Of a DNA stretch of 64,000 nt, positions 48,001 to 59,416 are shown piece after piece. Within the stretch, counting starts at the first letter, position 1, and each line of letters starts with the position of its first letter. A model generated the notes under the pieces. The model made no database searches. It was given only the letters and a program-made list of their open reading frames with translations, and was not told the DNA's origin. The stretch is from Aplectana chamaeleonis. Its lineage: Eukaryota; Nematoda; Chromadorea; Rhabditida; Cosmocercidae. A program made the position numbers and the translations under genes. The DNA lies in assembly GCA_029168955.1 (NCBI GenBank), contig JAPDOI010001853.1, forward strand, positions 5,001 through 69,000, in the 5' to 3' direction.

Positions 48001-51000
48001 TTCTTGGAACTTCAAAAAAAAGAGAGTTTGATGGCGTGGCTGAGCAGTATACTTATGTCGAGACGAGTCATCGAGTCTTGGTATCGACTGAAACAGTCGA
48101 TATCGAGTCATTCGACTACTCGATTATTCGAAATTTCGAAAAATCGAGTTAGTCGAAAACTCGATTATTCAAAAAGTTGGGATTCCGAGTTAGTCAAAGA
48201 CTCGATTATTCGATGAACCCTAATAGTCGAAAAAACTCGATAGTCGACTGTTTGGAGTCAAAGAATTCATCGTAAGTTATGTGACCTCATATACTCTGGT
48301 GAAAGCGGGGTACAATCCCCAATGCAGACTCATTTAATCCCCAACGACAGCTGCTGCCGATTTCCTAAATGGGCGGAGCTGATCCTCTCTAAGGTGGATA
48401 CTGGGAGAGACAGGGTTGAGTTTTGCGGTGCCTTGGTTAGCTGTCGAGGGAGGGGCAAAGAGGAGTTTTACAGGGCCTTGGTTGGAGGCCAAGGCCGACC
48501 TTAGGTTTTCTGTAAGGCTGATCGTAAGGTGCAAGTTAGTATTATTCTCCCAAAGCATCTTTGATGTTTCCGGGTTCACAGAGTGGACTCCAGGGACATC
48601 CCTTACCTGGGATGATCCTTGTTGGGGTTCCCGCAGGAAGAGTGATTCCACCGCCACAGTCTACGATCGGGCAACCCTACTGCAAACCGTGGGACAGAGG
48701 GGCCCGCAGCAGTGTTCAGCGTGGCGTTGCGATAATGCCCGAACTACCCCTCACCTTGCCGGACTTCTGTATTACTACCCCTTCCCCTATCTCCACATGT
48801 CGTGTCATATTTTATTCATCCAGGCTCAGAAGCGGATTAGGTTTGAAAAATTTCGTTGGCTTCCAGACTCCAATCGCAACTAATTATTTCCGACAGTTTT
48901 CATCTTGAGACCCCCATCTTCGAGCTGGAGTAGTTTTTTTCTATCTCCTGTCAAAAATTGGACTTACAATACCCGCGCTAAGTTTTGTAAAAACGGGGAG
49001 CATTTGCCAAACTTGGCAAAAAAGCGTTCGATGCATGTAACTTTTTTTAACGGAGACGTTTTTGAATTCTGAACACGCTATCATATTCACAGCTTAAATC
49101 CCTACATAATAATGTGCGTTGCAGACCGAAGTTCCCTAAAATCGCTTTGTTTTCGAGTAAAACTGTTTTTGTGGTCGTTTCACAAAAACGTCGAGTGCGG
49201 GGAAGCTTTGAGTAATAATTGTACGAGTAATAGAAGAGCAATCTCTATGATTCCTTCGTGAATTGAATGAAAGTGGGGCTATCTCGAGATCTGTGCAGAT
49301 TTAATTTCGAAATCCTCCCTTTGTCGATCTGGGGCTTTCGCAACAAAAGTCCGACTTTTCAGGAAGCTACCGAGAGTGTTTAATGAAGGATTTCGGAAAT
49401 TCAATTCGCACAGATCTCGAGATAGCCCCACTTTCGTCCAATTCACAAAGAAAGAATAGAGATTGCTCTTCTATTACTTGTACAATTACTACTCAAAGTT
49501 TCGCCGCACTTTGCCGCGCGCGACGTTTTTGTGAAACGACCGCAAAAACAATTTTACTCGAAAACAAAGCTATTTGAGGGAACTCTGGCCCACAGTGCAC
49601 ATTATTATGTAGGAATTCGAGCTGTGAATATGATAGCGTTTTCAGAATCCAAAATCGTCTTGGTTCAAGAAAGTTACATACATCGGACGCTTTTTTGCCA
49701 AGTTTGGCACACACTCCCCGTTTTTACAAAACTTAGCGCGGGTATTCTATGTAGTTGCGATTGGATTCTGGGAGCAACCTTTTTTTCAGCTAGATTTCTC
49801 GTGCCTGGATTTTCTTTCCAAGATGAGCCAGGAGGGTGGTTTTGATTGTGCAAGCGAACGTTTTTTGTGTACTATTTCAAGCAGAGCTGGATCGGAAGCC
49901 TACAAGAGCCAGGAGGGTCCTTCAAGTAGTAGTTGTCTTGACACTTTCATGTTTTTGTATTCCAGAAGTTCACGTTTAATACCGCTGCTTACACTAACAC
50001 CCCACAACACAATCACTTGGAATAAGCCTAACATTTGCTTACCAGCCTTTCCTACCTCGAACAGATTGATTTTGAAGAAATTCACATTTTGAGTTTTTTA
50101 GTTAATTTGGTCAGCAATAATCACGTTTTTTCTAGAACTTTTCCCAGTTCCTGATGCCACCCCCCATCGCACAATTAACACCACCCTTAGGTGTCTCGGG
50201 CCCTTTACAATCCCCCCTCCCTCCTTGCGATAATCGCAACTGGTGCTGAACCCTGGCCCGCAAAGATCTTCTACGCGACTGAATTATCCTCCAGCATCTG
50301 GGTGATCTTCTGGGAAGTGATAAGTGACTCTAGGCCATCTTGCAACTCCAGCTCAGAAGAGCAGAACGAGGCACACAGAAGCCTCATCTACCAGCAACAC
50401 TGCTGATACCTTCGTCTAAACATGTTGATAATCCTTATACGTATTTGAGGTCGCTCCCCCGTGTTTACTAGGCCAGAACCTGCAAAGGAGGGACAATGCC
50501 GCTACCAAGCCTCTCTCAAAGAGGAGGGGCTAGAGGACTGGTCATGACTGCCACCTAAGCTTGTGTTTAGGCCCTCCGGGCGTGGCCGAGCCCGTCGGGT
50601 TGGGGTCGCCTGCGTTCACCAGAAATAATGAATCGATACTGAGTCACGGATTCCTCTCTACAACAATGGGAATTTGTTTTAGTCGATGAAAATGGCCATC
50701 AACGTTGAAAAGCAATGTTGATTCTAACCGGCCAAATGTGTTGAGATGGCTTGTTTCATTGAAATATGTATATACTACAGGGGCGGGCAGATATAGGGGT
50801 GGGGCCAGCTTATCATTTGTGTAGCGTCACTGTGGGTCGTTTTTGACGCTTTTAAAAGCGTAGGCGCTGTGTTTTGAGCCATACCATTCCAATTCCGTTG
50901 TTATCTCATTTACGTTCACGAGCGTGTATGCTGCCTTCGAAGAGTTGAAGCAGTGAAAGTGGTACGGTTAAAATAGTCGAGTACTGTGTTTCTCTGGGCC

Positions 51001-52891
51001 AAATTCCGGTCCGCAATTGCGTCTCGGCACGCTTTGCGGCCGAGCGCTTTCGAGTCGGATGAGTTTACAGCGCCGAGAACCGCCGATCTGTTCACTCTAG
51101 GTGGGTTTTAGAAACTGGAAACTAAACGAAATTGGAGAAAACTATGAAAAAGCCATATCGAGTCGGCTTTGGCGCTGGCAACTCGACTGACTGGAGCGCG
51201 TGCGGCCGCAAAACGTGTCGAGACGCAATTGCGGACCGAAATATGGCCCAGAGAAGCACAGTAAATGTGTTTCAGAAACTCAATTGTTGAAATTTGGAAA
51301 AATTGAGTTAATCTAGAACTTGGTCATTCGATTATTCGACAAATCGAGTCAATTCCACTACTCGATTATTCGAAATTTTTAAAACTGAGTTAGTCGAAAA
51401 CTGGATTATTCGAAATTTTGGAAAATCGAGTTAGTCAAAAACTCAATTATTCGAGAAAATTTTCGAGTCGCCCAAGTATAGTGAGCAGTAAGGACATGTA
51501 GTCTCATAGTTGGTAAGAGTCGAATTTTCCACTTGGCCAACCTAATACAATATAGACTGTATCAGATCTAGAGCTCAGATAAAGACTGTATATATGTAAA
51601 TATTTAAAAAATACGGAGCCGCCAAAGGAAATCATCAGATATTCGAAGATTAAGATGGGCGACACTAAAAAAAGACAATACAGTGATTAAGGTGGAACAA
51701 TCTGAGCAGGAAGGGATATTATGCTCAACATACAAGAAGCAACTAATGAAATAGGTGGCCTGAGTTCAAAAAGGAAAGATATGCGAAGTGAATCCTGATT
51801 CGTTTTCTTTTCAAAATGGAAGTGAGTACATATGCTACGATTTTAGGAAGAAATTAGAGCAGGAAGAAGCTAAACAACACCGAATTGAAAGAATGCTTTT
51901 CACTGGCCTGTAGCAACTGGAGATGAACATACGAATAACCATAGGAATACAGGCACACAGACGAAACATGACGTTGCCTATGGCGTTGATCTCGAACAGA
52001 TTTAGAATTGAAGGAATCCCGTTTTCAGGCAGAGGCAGCGTTGACTGAAATGTTAAGGTTTGAAGTGGGTTGCGGCTCTCCAAGGATTCTTAGATAAGAG
52101 TGCACAGTCGGCATGAATCCCAGTGATACTTTGCGTTCCCCATTGGAATATGGCGCAAACTCGGTGCACCTATGTTACAGCATATGGCACCGAGTTCGCA
52201 CCAACCTTCAATAGGCGCAAAGTATTATACTCTATTTATCTTGAATTGCACAAAACACGGTCCGCCAATAGTCCTCTAATTGGCCCGCTAGTGCCGTAGT
52301 GTACGTCCACGACGCGTTCTCGGCAGACCCGGGTGGCAGGGTGGGTTGCCGAGGACGGCATTGACGAATCGATTGCTCTGCACACCAGATGCACAACCGG
52401 GTCTGCCGAGAACGCGTCGTAGACGTACACTACGGTACTGGCGGACCAATTAGAGGACTACTGGCGGACCGTGTTTTGTGCAATTCAAGATTAATAGACT
52501 ATACTAGGATCCGCGCCGACTGTACAAATTGCTAGAGTTAGGCAGAGTTGAAAAAAGATGGGCAAAAGCGCCTGCAAAAAAAATAAATGAGGCTCACGTT
52601 ACACATATAAACAGAAGTGCCATAGGCAGCGAAAAACGAACGCTTGATCTCCTTTTCCGTAGGAACATAGTCTGTATATAACGATGCTATGAGACCCACT
52701 GAAATAGCATATGTAATGAAGGTTCACAAAGAAAAGGAAGGTCGAGGCATACCAAAGAAAACAAGAAGGGAAAACATTGCGCATGCAGTCGCTGGATATA
52801 CGATCCGGAACTGAAAGTAGGAGATGTCGTCATTGTTGTCGTCAATGAATCCCTGCTTCAGAAGTCGATTCTCCTTTCGCGATCGGGGCAC
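45074..52891 (-). CDS. PGAP2/FRAG1-like multi-pass membrane protein, six exons found, both ends missing
   Basis: PGAP2 acts in the Golgi in fatty-acid remodelling of GPI anchors, and the FRAG1/DRAM/SFK1 group shares its six-helix fold. Exons on the minus strand: 52891-52753, 52698-52598, 52044-51881, 45551-45415, 45353-45253, 45194-45074. All junction phases agree. The residues follow PGAP2 in order: a first TM (FRIVYPATACAMFSLLVFF), a long luminal loop, GIPSILN then FRLCACIPMVIRMF (compare the family's WRxCxxxxxxxR), FLEVFSLALFSIIT, VNRFSKIVFVMAAGMNM, and YFQHNHSAISYPICYSY (compare the family's YFRHN). Intron 3 is about 6.3 kb and full of repeats. The exon 3 donor at 51881 (cg|GTGTTG) is weak, and a better-looking donor at 51904 would break phase. 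Intron 4 appears to be GC-AG. No exon was found upstream of 52891, and the last exon is unsettled. The family call rests on remembered motif order, not on an alignment. Confidence 0.6.
46440..47016. mobile_element. Foldback in PGAP2-like intron 3
   Basis: CCACATTCAATGCGCGTCGA near 46451 is mirrored by TCGACACGCATTGAATGCGG near 46985 over about 50 bp. The interior carries repeated CAGCAGCACGTGCT-type palindromes. Confidence 0.75.
47400..47575. repeat. GCGACTCCTCC repeat cluster with a hairpin
   Basis: Multiple CGCGACTC units on one side (47399-47485) and the exact hairpin CGCGACTCCTCCGG / CCGGAGGAGTCGCG at 47517-47552. It accounts for the Arg/Pro-rich frame here. Confidence 0.6.
48968..49746. 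mobile_element. Large foldback with arms of about 330 bp
   Basis: ACCCGCGCTAAGTTTTGTAA is mirrored by TTACAAAACTTAGCGCGGGT. Matching continues through GTTTCACAAAAACG and AGATCTCGAGATAGCCCCAC-type blocks to a loop near 49300-49390. Both strands give mirror-image frames. It is the longest palindrome in the window. Confidence 0.85.
50777..50950. repeat. Half copy of the 31732-32189 foldback
   Basis: GGGGTGGGGCCAGCTTATCATTTGTGTAGCG, then TTTTGACGC...GCGTAGGC and CATTTACGTTCACGAGCGTG, match the right half of the foldback at 31.7-32.2 kb. The other arm is missing. Confidence 0.6.
50982..51263. mobile_element. TACTGTGTTTCTCTGGGCC foldback, nested
   Basis: The ends match the copy at 25612-25881 (CCGGTCCGCAATTGCGTCTC on both arms). 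It lies just inside the right subterminal array of the 48.0-51.5 kb composite, as its sibling lies inside the 25-28 kb composite. Confidence 0.8.
52101..52527. mobile_element. GCACAGTCGGC foldback split by another foldback, in PGAP2-like intron 2
   Basis: The left arm starts GTGCACAGTCGGCATGAATC and the right arm ends CGCGCCGACTGTACAA. The right arm is interrupted just after CGCAAAGTAT by the element at 52226-52504 and resumes with ACTAGGATCCGCGCC. Removing the insert restores the palindrome. Confidence 0.75.
52226..52504. mobile_element. TATACTCTATTTATCTTG foldback nested in the preceding foldback
   Basis: Same family as 26515-26797 (ACGGTCCGCCAATAGTCCTC on both arms, AGACCCGGGT centre). 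Inserted at a TA-rich point of the host palindrome. Confidence 0.8.
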
Positions 52892-53434
52892 CTGTAGATA
52901 CAAAGATGTCGAAATATCGAAAAGCATTGTTCGGTCTGTTTTCATATACAGGTTTGTCAAATAAGTTTCCGCCACACTTTTGTGCAACGCGTGTTGACCA
53001 ACTGTAACAAGCCAAGATCAACTTTCTCTGAGAGTTTTGACAGAGAAATAGCCCCGAAATAGCCAAGAAATAACCCACCAGGCTCCGCAGTGGCTCCTTA
53101 TTGGCTGTTTTTCGGCTATTTCCCGGCAGCCGGTGCTCTTCACACAGCCATCAATCTGGGAATGAGGCTGCGGACTTGTATTGGCGGTCTTACCTTTATT
53201 CACAATTACAGACACCGATACCGCGTAGCTATCGTCAGGTGTTCCGAAAAAAGACGTCCAAAGACAATATTGAGGTCTCTTAGAGTCGGTTTCCCAAACC
53301 CACAAATGAAGCCAAACACGAGAAAACATTTCTGGTTGAACGGCAAGGCAGGGCTATTCTGCGGCCAACATTATTTAGCGGCTACCTCGAGGCAACTACG
53401 CGGCAAGCAGGGGTGGTAGTAAATGGGGTGTTAA

Positions 53435-53580
53435 ACGCGAATAAACCACCACCTCCAAGCCGCCAACATACCGCGACATAAATGCAGTAGAGCCGCCAAA
53501 TTAACGAGAACAAACCGCCACCTCCTGGCCGGCTACGAACCGCGACATAGGTGCCACGGCTTGTTGCCTGTTTAACGAAA
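53435..53580. repeat. 72-bp tandem repeat, two copies
   Basis: AACGCGAATAAACCACCACC at 53435 and AACGAGAACAAACCGCCACC at 53507 start two units. Each contains a CGCGACATA motif. Confidence 0.6.
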
Positions 53581-53599
53581 GCTGCCCTCTGCTTACACA

Positions 53600-55540
53600 T
53601 ACATTATGCGTGACCTTCGTCCGCATAAGTAATTTCTACACTTGGACACGAACGACGTTTACGGTGGAAAGACGATGGATCCGAAAGATTATACAACTAA
53701 TGATATTTATTTTATTCATTAGGAAGAGCATTCAAAGGGAACTTCGTAATATTTCGCTTGTTCGAAACACGATCAGAACGCAATTTTCAAATTTTCCTAG
53801 GGAATCCTATTTCTCGTAATTTTTCATGAGCTCCGTGAGTTTTCAGGACCACTCTCGAAAGGACATATTAAGTTAATTATTAGCCTCAATCAATCAAATG
53901 CGCGTGATCTGGCAAAAGTTTGCATTTGTAGTAACTTTGTTAACGTTTTTTTAAAGTTTTTCAAACAAAAGTTTTTTTTAAGAAACAAAAAATTTCTCCA
54001 CAGGAAATTTCGAGCGAACAAAAGTTTGAAAATTTCTGGATGAATTATTAACAAGGTGTTCTTGGAAAGGTAACGCTAGGTGCGAAAAAGACATTCCGAA
54101 ACTCGTCGAGTAATGCATAAATTCAAAGAATGTCCTGCATTCAACTGAAATGGATAGTTAAAAACTTGTAAGTATGATGATAAACTAGATAGTCTATTTT
54201 CGTCCTTGGAAAAGAATTCAAGTGTTTTTTTCGGAAGCGTGCAACTGAAGTCTGGCGTCCGAGATTGGGGTAGTGGTGTGGTTTCGGTCATTGATGCAGT
54301 TGAATTTGGGAAGTGTTTGCCGTCTTCTCAAAATGAAACTAATCCCCCGCCCGCAGTTAGTGCTGAAAATATATAGAAACACTGTTACACACTCATATGC
54401 GCATCATGCAAGGAAAAGGTTTTGTGCACATATTTCAAGGTAAGAATTTGAAACACTTCGAGTGGCTCTACCGATGCACCAAAACAAGTGCGTCGCGGGC
54501 CCTAAAAATAAGACGCCACGATGGCACTGATCTGGCAAAGAAGGAGGAGTATTCGAATCTTGCAGAAAAATGAGAACAATTACAGTTGGTTTTGAAAACA
54601 AGTTCGCATTTCTTTTCCACAAAACTCGCCCGATACGCCCCGACTAATGCTGATTAAACATTACTAAAGCATCAAATCACTTAAAAATCAGTGGCGTCAG
54701 AAATTTGCACTTTTTTGCACTAAAAAAGTTGTGGAAACCCGTTCGAAACGCGAGCAAGCAAATAATTTACTACATACTCCTCATAGCCTGTGCTATGCAA
54801 TGAATTATGAAAACGAAACTAACCTGATAATAGCGAAGCGAATGAATTTCGGAAGAAAATAAACAAAAGCGGGAGAAGTGTCGGCGCTCGCCGAAAAATT
54901 AACGGCTGATTGGGAGGGATTGATTAGTGCCACCAAAGAAGACTGCCAACGTGTTTCAGCAATGATCCCTGCTTTGTTTTTGATACCTCATCGCCCGTTT
55001 CCCTGGCGGAAGCCGTTAAAAGACTATCCCTTGATACACCTTTCAGTTTTAGAGATAGGCTGACGTCCTGAATCAAAATCGCTAACAGTGCTATCAAACT
55101 TCCTTGACCCTCTGCATTAATTAAACTCGTACTTGCCCTCAGTATAGATGGTCAAAACTGTTCCTACTGTATCTTGCTAACCGCATCCAAAAACTCCTCG
55201 GGAGGAGTTTTCCGTTAACCGCCAGTTCCTCTCTCACTTCAGCCCTATTTCCGTGCTGTCTGCGAGAGTATGTAGAAACGCGAACTTACCGCGAGGATGC
55301 CACATGTCGGAATTTTGGAGAAAAAACAGACTTGAAAACGTTTTGAAATCGCTATTTTTCGTAACAAAGGTTACAATTGTCGCTTTTTCGAAGCGTTCTC
55401 ATTGAAAGTGTAACAAATGCCTACCACTGAGGGATATTAGGGTGAAACTAAAGCGAATTCTCTCCCAACTATTTGGAGTCCTGCTCAGATTCTGTTGTGG
55501 TTAAACTCGCGTTTAACGCGAACCTGACGCCTGTTAATTC
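53600..55540. other. No gene confirmed
   Basis: A frame near 54878 reads VSALAEKLTADWEGLISATK, which looks protein-like but has no start, splice pair or family. The rest is AT-rich. Confidence 0.35.
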
Positions 55541-55544
55541 GCGT

Positions 55545-56100
55545 TTAAAGGCAGTGGTCGCGATCAAATATGCTTGTCGTCTTTTTCTCTCCAAATCCTT
55601 TCCTGGGTCTCGAGTAGTAGGACCTATAAGAAAAAATCGCGAAAAAACCACTGTTTTGGGCCGAATTTGAAACCTGAACTTTCTTGTCTTTTGATGGTGG
55701 ACGAGCCCTCTCCACATCATCGGCATCGATGACCTATTATATCAAGAACATCAGCTAGCTTGAAATTGAATGTCAATCAATGAACCTTCGAATTTATGAA
55801 CACATCTAGTCAAAAACATTGACTGAAGTGATGCTTTCATTATTCAACTGTTTTTATTCGTTAAATTTGCATTTATTTCGTCCTCTGAATGTCGATGATT
55901 TTTGACTGCTCGGCATGAGACTGCGATCTGTTTCGTCATCGCTGTGCACGTGTGCACGAACTAGCTTCTTTGGGCCCTAGAAACTCTATTTGTAGACCGT
56001 TTTTCACCGCGCTACCTTCATAGTTTTTCAGCTGTTTTTCATCTAAGCTGATTTTTGTAGTTTTTTCGATAACGTTTTTCATCGTGACCACTGCCTTTAA
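55545..56100. mobile_element. TTAA-flanked MITE, 548 bp
   Basis: TTAA (55545-55548), AGGCAGTGGTCGCGAT on the left; ATCGTGACCACTGCCT then TTAA (56097-56100) on the right. The terminal repeats are near-perfect and the target duplication is exact. Interior: GACGAGCCCTCTCCAC and AT-rich DNA, no gene. Confidence 0.85.
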
Positions 56101-56300
56101 CACCCCCAATTACTACCACCCCAGACATTTTGCGGCTATTCTCGGTCAAAACCCTCAGAGTTCCCTCATTCACACTATTACGCTCATAGAAATCGGTTGG
56201 CGAATGGCGAAGGTAAAAAGTATTAATCGAAGGGTCGCAGCGATCGCCACACATAGTTAGGAGTGGTGTGCAGAGCAACCATGTCGCAAAAGGATTGCAC

Positions 56301-56456
56301 GTGCATACTCGCACGATCAGAACAATTGCTCAGCAAATCGAGAAATTTGGTACAGATGTAGGTCGTCCGCTGAGAGGCATTCCGATGTCCCAACCGTCAG
56401 ACAAGAGCAAGAAAGCAGGAGCCAAACTGGCCGGTTCCGCGAGAAAAAACTTCTAG
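56301..56456 (+). other. Short coding-like fragment, unassigned
   Basis: The frame reads TIRTIAQQIEKFGTDVGRPL and then a Ser/Lys-rich tail to TAG at 56454. An AG at about 56309 could be an acceptor. The amphipathic, lysine-rich composition looks like the end of a real protein, but no start, no upstream exon and no family can be named. It lies outside the MITE at 55549-56096, so it is not part of that repeat. Confidence 0.2.
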
Positions 56457-57465
56457 AGTTCTCGGAATTTGCTACCCTGTGTTAATTTTCAAAAATCGTC
56501 CGGTTTTTCAAACTCATCGGCTTACGAAGCCACAGGGGTTGAAATAATCAAGACATGTCTGGAAAGGCGATAGGAGTTGGTAGGCTTCGTCGATGTGGGA
56601 AGCCACCAACAAGTCGTCTTCAATGATGAGAAGATTTCTTTCCATTCAGAGATCCCACAAGCATAAACAAACCATTTGGATCTACATATATAATCATCTC
56701 TCCTTTGATTTATACAATAAATGTCATCTAAATACGTAAATTTACTAATCCTTCTAATATTTTCACTTTTCTTTCTTCCCCTATTATGCCTGTCTTCGAC
56801 TGTTTTTAGAGGAAACTAATGATCTAACTACATATATCATAGTGCACTATGTAAGTGAGACCCGGCTGGTAACGTTCTCCTCAGGCCATTTTATAATCTG
56901 ACAAGTAGATATATTAATTGCCACATACATGTATATTGCGCCAGTGAAAGAACGAATCAGCGCCGACAATGGATTTATCATCAGAAAGTGATAGATAGAA
57001 GCGATAGAGGGGCTATAACAGCAACACGTTTATATGTATGTATATACATACACCTCAAGAAGGATTAGAAGAGTGCTATCCCCATAATGGTTACTGAGTA
57101 GCCACTCGTCGTAGCTCATCTCCTTTGATAATCCGACAAAGGAGCAGAAATGAAGATAAAATCATTCTAAGAGGGTTTGCAGGCAAAACAATCTGTTAAA
57201 AAAACCAACAATTCACACGTTTATTGTGGACATACATAGCAATGTCCCTCGAAAATAATTTTTTCAGAAGGTGGGGGATGAGAAGATCTATGAAGTGCAA
57301 CATTGTTACATCACGAAAAAATAATGTTATGGTCGACACGGAATTGTTCAGAGAATCGGTTTTACCTGACGTAAGTATAAATACTGCTTGCAGCATACAC
57401 GGATACAAAGAAACGAGACTGCTTAAAAATACCAGCGAACATCTCGGCTGTGGCTATACGCATTA

Positions 57466-57800
57466 AAGGCATCGTACACGATGAAAACCGTTTTACAGTT
57501 TTTGCGTTTAATCGGACTAGTAGGTCTTCGCAAGGTCATTCACAAACTTTGGAGTTCCGAAATTTCCTCCGAACGAAGTTCTCGCCATCTCAAAACGACT
57601 TCCTGGGTTCGGAGGCCGGTCTTTGGGTCGATTCTTTGCTACAAGGAAGAGAGGAAAACAACCGGTTATCAAAAGAGTTCATCACGTTTATCACGTTTAT
57701 TACATTGAACAGTTCACCCCTCCGGACCGGTAAATTCTTCTAATGTCAGAAATGAAACTTCACAAAAGCGATCCTGGGGTGGGATGCAATGAAGCATTTA
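57466..57800 (+). mobile_element. Partial MITE, AGGCATCGTACACGATG subfamily
   Basis: Left end ATTAAAGGCATCGTACACG; the same terminus occurs in reverse at 63706 and near 40876. The GGGGTGGGATGCAATGAAG stretch near 57777 pairs with GGGGTGGTATGCAATGAAA in the copy at 63.4-63.7 kb. The right terminus is absent. Confidence 0.5.
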
Positions 57801-58494
57801 TCCGCGGGAAGGAGCGGTCTAGTGGAAATATTCAGCCGCTCATCAGCTTCGAGCGGCACAATGAACTAAATTCCAGCTGCTAGGCCGTTTTCTTTCTAGC
57901 GACAATGCAAGGATTTCGTAGATAAAAGAGAAGAAAACATCTTATCTCATCTCTGAAGATAAAATAAGACACTGATATTATCAAATCACCGTTAACCTTA
58001 GCCATTTCATCATTCGGAGCTATGCTATGGAAATTCAGCCACCGCTCAACAGTTTCCAGAGCTACCAAATTTAACCCCATCACGAGCATGAGGTAAAATA
58101 TTTCCAGCGCACCTCCTGTTCATCTCAATAGGAGTTACAAGCCAGTGAACTTCTGTTTCAGTCTTACTTTCTCAGCATAAACTCTTCTCTAATTTTTCTG
58201 ATTACAAAAGTAGTTTTTTCCTTCCCAAAGACTATAGTTTGGGCGCTATAGCTATCTAGAATACACTCAGAAACCATCCGAGAAATTAAAGTTTACCTCC
58301 GTGGCCGCTGACGAAGACTGCTGCCACAGAATATTTCGAATTTTGATAGAGTCGAGCTGTTGAGTCAATACAAAGTGAAGAATAGGTATCTCCCACCCCG
58401 CAACGTCAGTTGGGATCGGTTCCTGTTCTCAATGAAATTTACAGCAACGAACTGCCTTTTTGGCTGCTTATCTCTGCCGACCAAACTTTATTTC

Positions 58495-59370
58495 TCTCCT
58501 CAAATACGGTTTTACCGTGTTCCTCCCCCCACACCCGATCCTAAGGCATTTCCCACTTCCGGCCCAACGATATTTCCCTTTCCACACCAAGTTCCACTGC
58601 ATTCCACCCCCCCCCCTCCTCTCCAAGAAAAATTCACACTCTTTCGCGGTATTTCTCCCACCACAACATTTGGTCCCACGTCATTACGATCCTAAGGTAT
58701 TTCTTACCAATCCGGTCTCACAGTATTTCCCTCTCCATAGCAAGTTCCACTGCATTCCACCCCCCCTCCTCCCCAAAAAAATTCACACTTTTCCGCGGTA
58801 TTTCTCCCACCACAACATTTGTTCCCACGTCCTTACCCAATCCGGTCTCACGGTATTTCCCTCTCCATACCCGGCTTTACGGTATTTCCACCCCATACCC
58901 GATTACACGGTATTCCCCGCACACCCTAACCCACGGTATTTCCACACTTCCTCACACCCGGTCCCACTGTATTTCCCTACCCTACACCCGGCCCCACGGT
59001 ATTCCCCTGCATCTGACTCAAAAGTATTGCCCCACTGCCGCACCCGGTCACACGGTATTTCCCTCCCCACACTCGGTCCCACGAATACCTTCCCCGCTAC
59101 ACGGGGTCCCACGGTATTCCCCTGCATCCGACTCAAGTATTTTTACACTGTCGCACTCGGTCACTCGGTATTTCCCTCCCGCGTCTCGGTCCCACGGCTA
59201 CCCTCCGTGCTACACCCGGTCCCACGGTATTTCCCTCCCCCACACCCGATCCTTCCCGCGTACTCTGTTCCACAGAATTTCTCTCTTCATAGCCGATTCC
59301 ACTGCGTTCCATTATCCCCCCCCCCACACACACACACACACCGTTCCGCGGTATTTCGCCCACACATCCG
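58495..59370 (+). repeat. GGTCCCACGGTATTTCC minisatellite
   Basis: About 25 units of a 28-35 bp pyrimidine-rich repeat (CACCCGGTCCCACGGTATTT). It keeps a 318-codon frame open (58460-59416) by composition. The proline/tyrosine product RYFPxxHPVP varies in spacing with the DNA repeat, so a real protein is unlikely. Confidence 0.75.
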
Positions 59371-59416
59371 TGCGCTTGAAGAGTTTCTGTCCTCTGACAG
59401 GGTTGTCAAGACCTAA

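Larger units (their letters stand above)
48048..51480. mobile_element. hAT-like composite, 3433 bp, inside PGAP2-like intron 3
   Basis: TATACTTATGTCGAGACGAG on the left and CGAGTCGCCCAAGTATA on the right are inverted. The flanks CTGAGCAG (48040-48047) and GTGAGCAG (51481-51488) agree at 7 of 8 positions. Subterminal arrays of TCGAGTTAGTCGAAAACTCG lie at both ends. It encloses the foldbacks at 48968-49746, 50777-50950 and 50982-51263 and shows no transposase. Confidence 0.7.

Noticed and set aside
48416..48883. 155-codon frame inside the 48.0-51.5 kb composite
   Set aside because: No transposase or other motif. A second overlapping frame is equally long, so composition is the likelier cause.
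52527..52572. Possible extra exon of the PGAP2-like gene (ALLPIFFQLCLTLAICTVG) after a TTTTTTTGCAG acceptor
   Set aside because: The frame runs straight into the arm of the foldback at 52101-52527, and skipping it joins the flanking exons in perfect phase.
58460..59416. 318-codon open frame rich in Pro, Tyr and His
   Set aside because: It follows a pyrimidine-rich minisatellite whose unit length varies. No start context, splice site or domain was seen.
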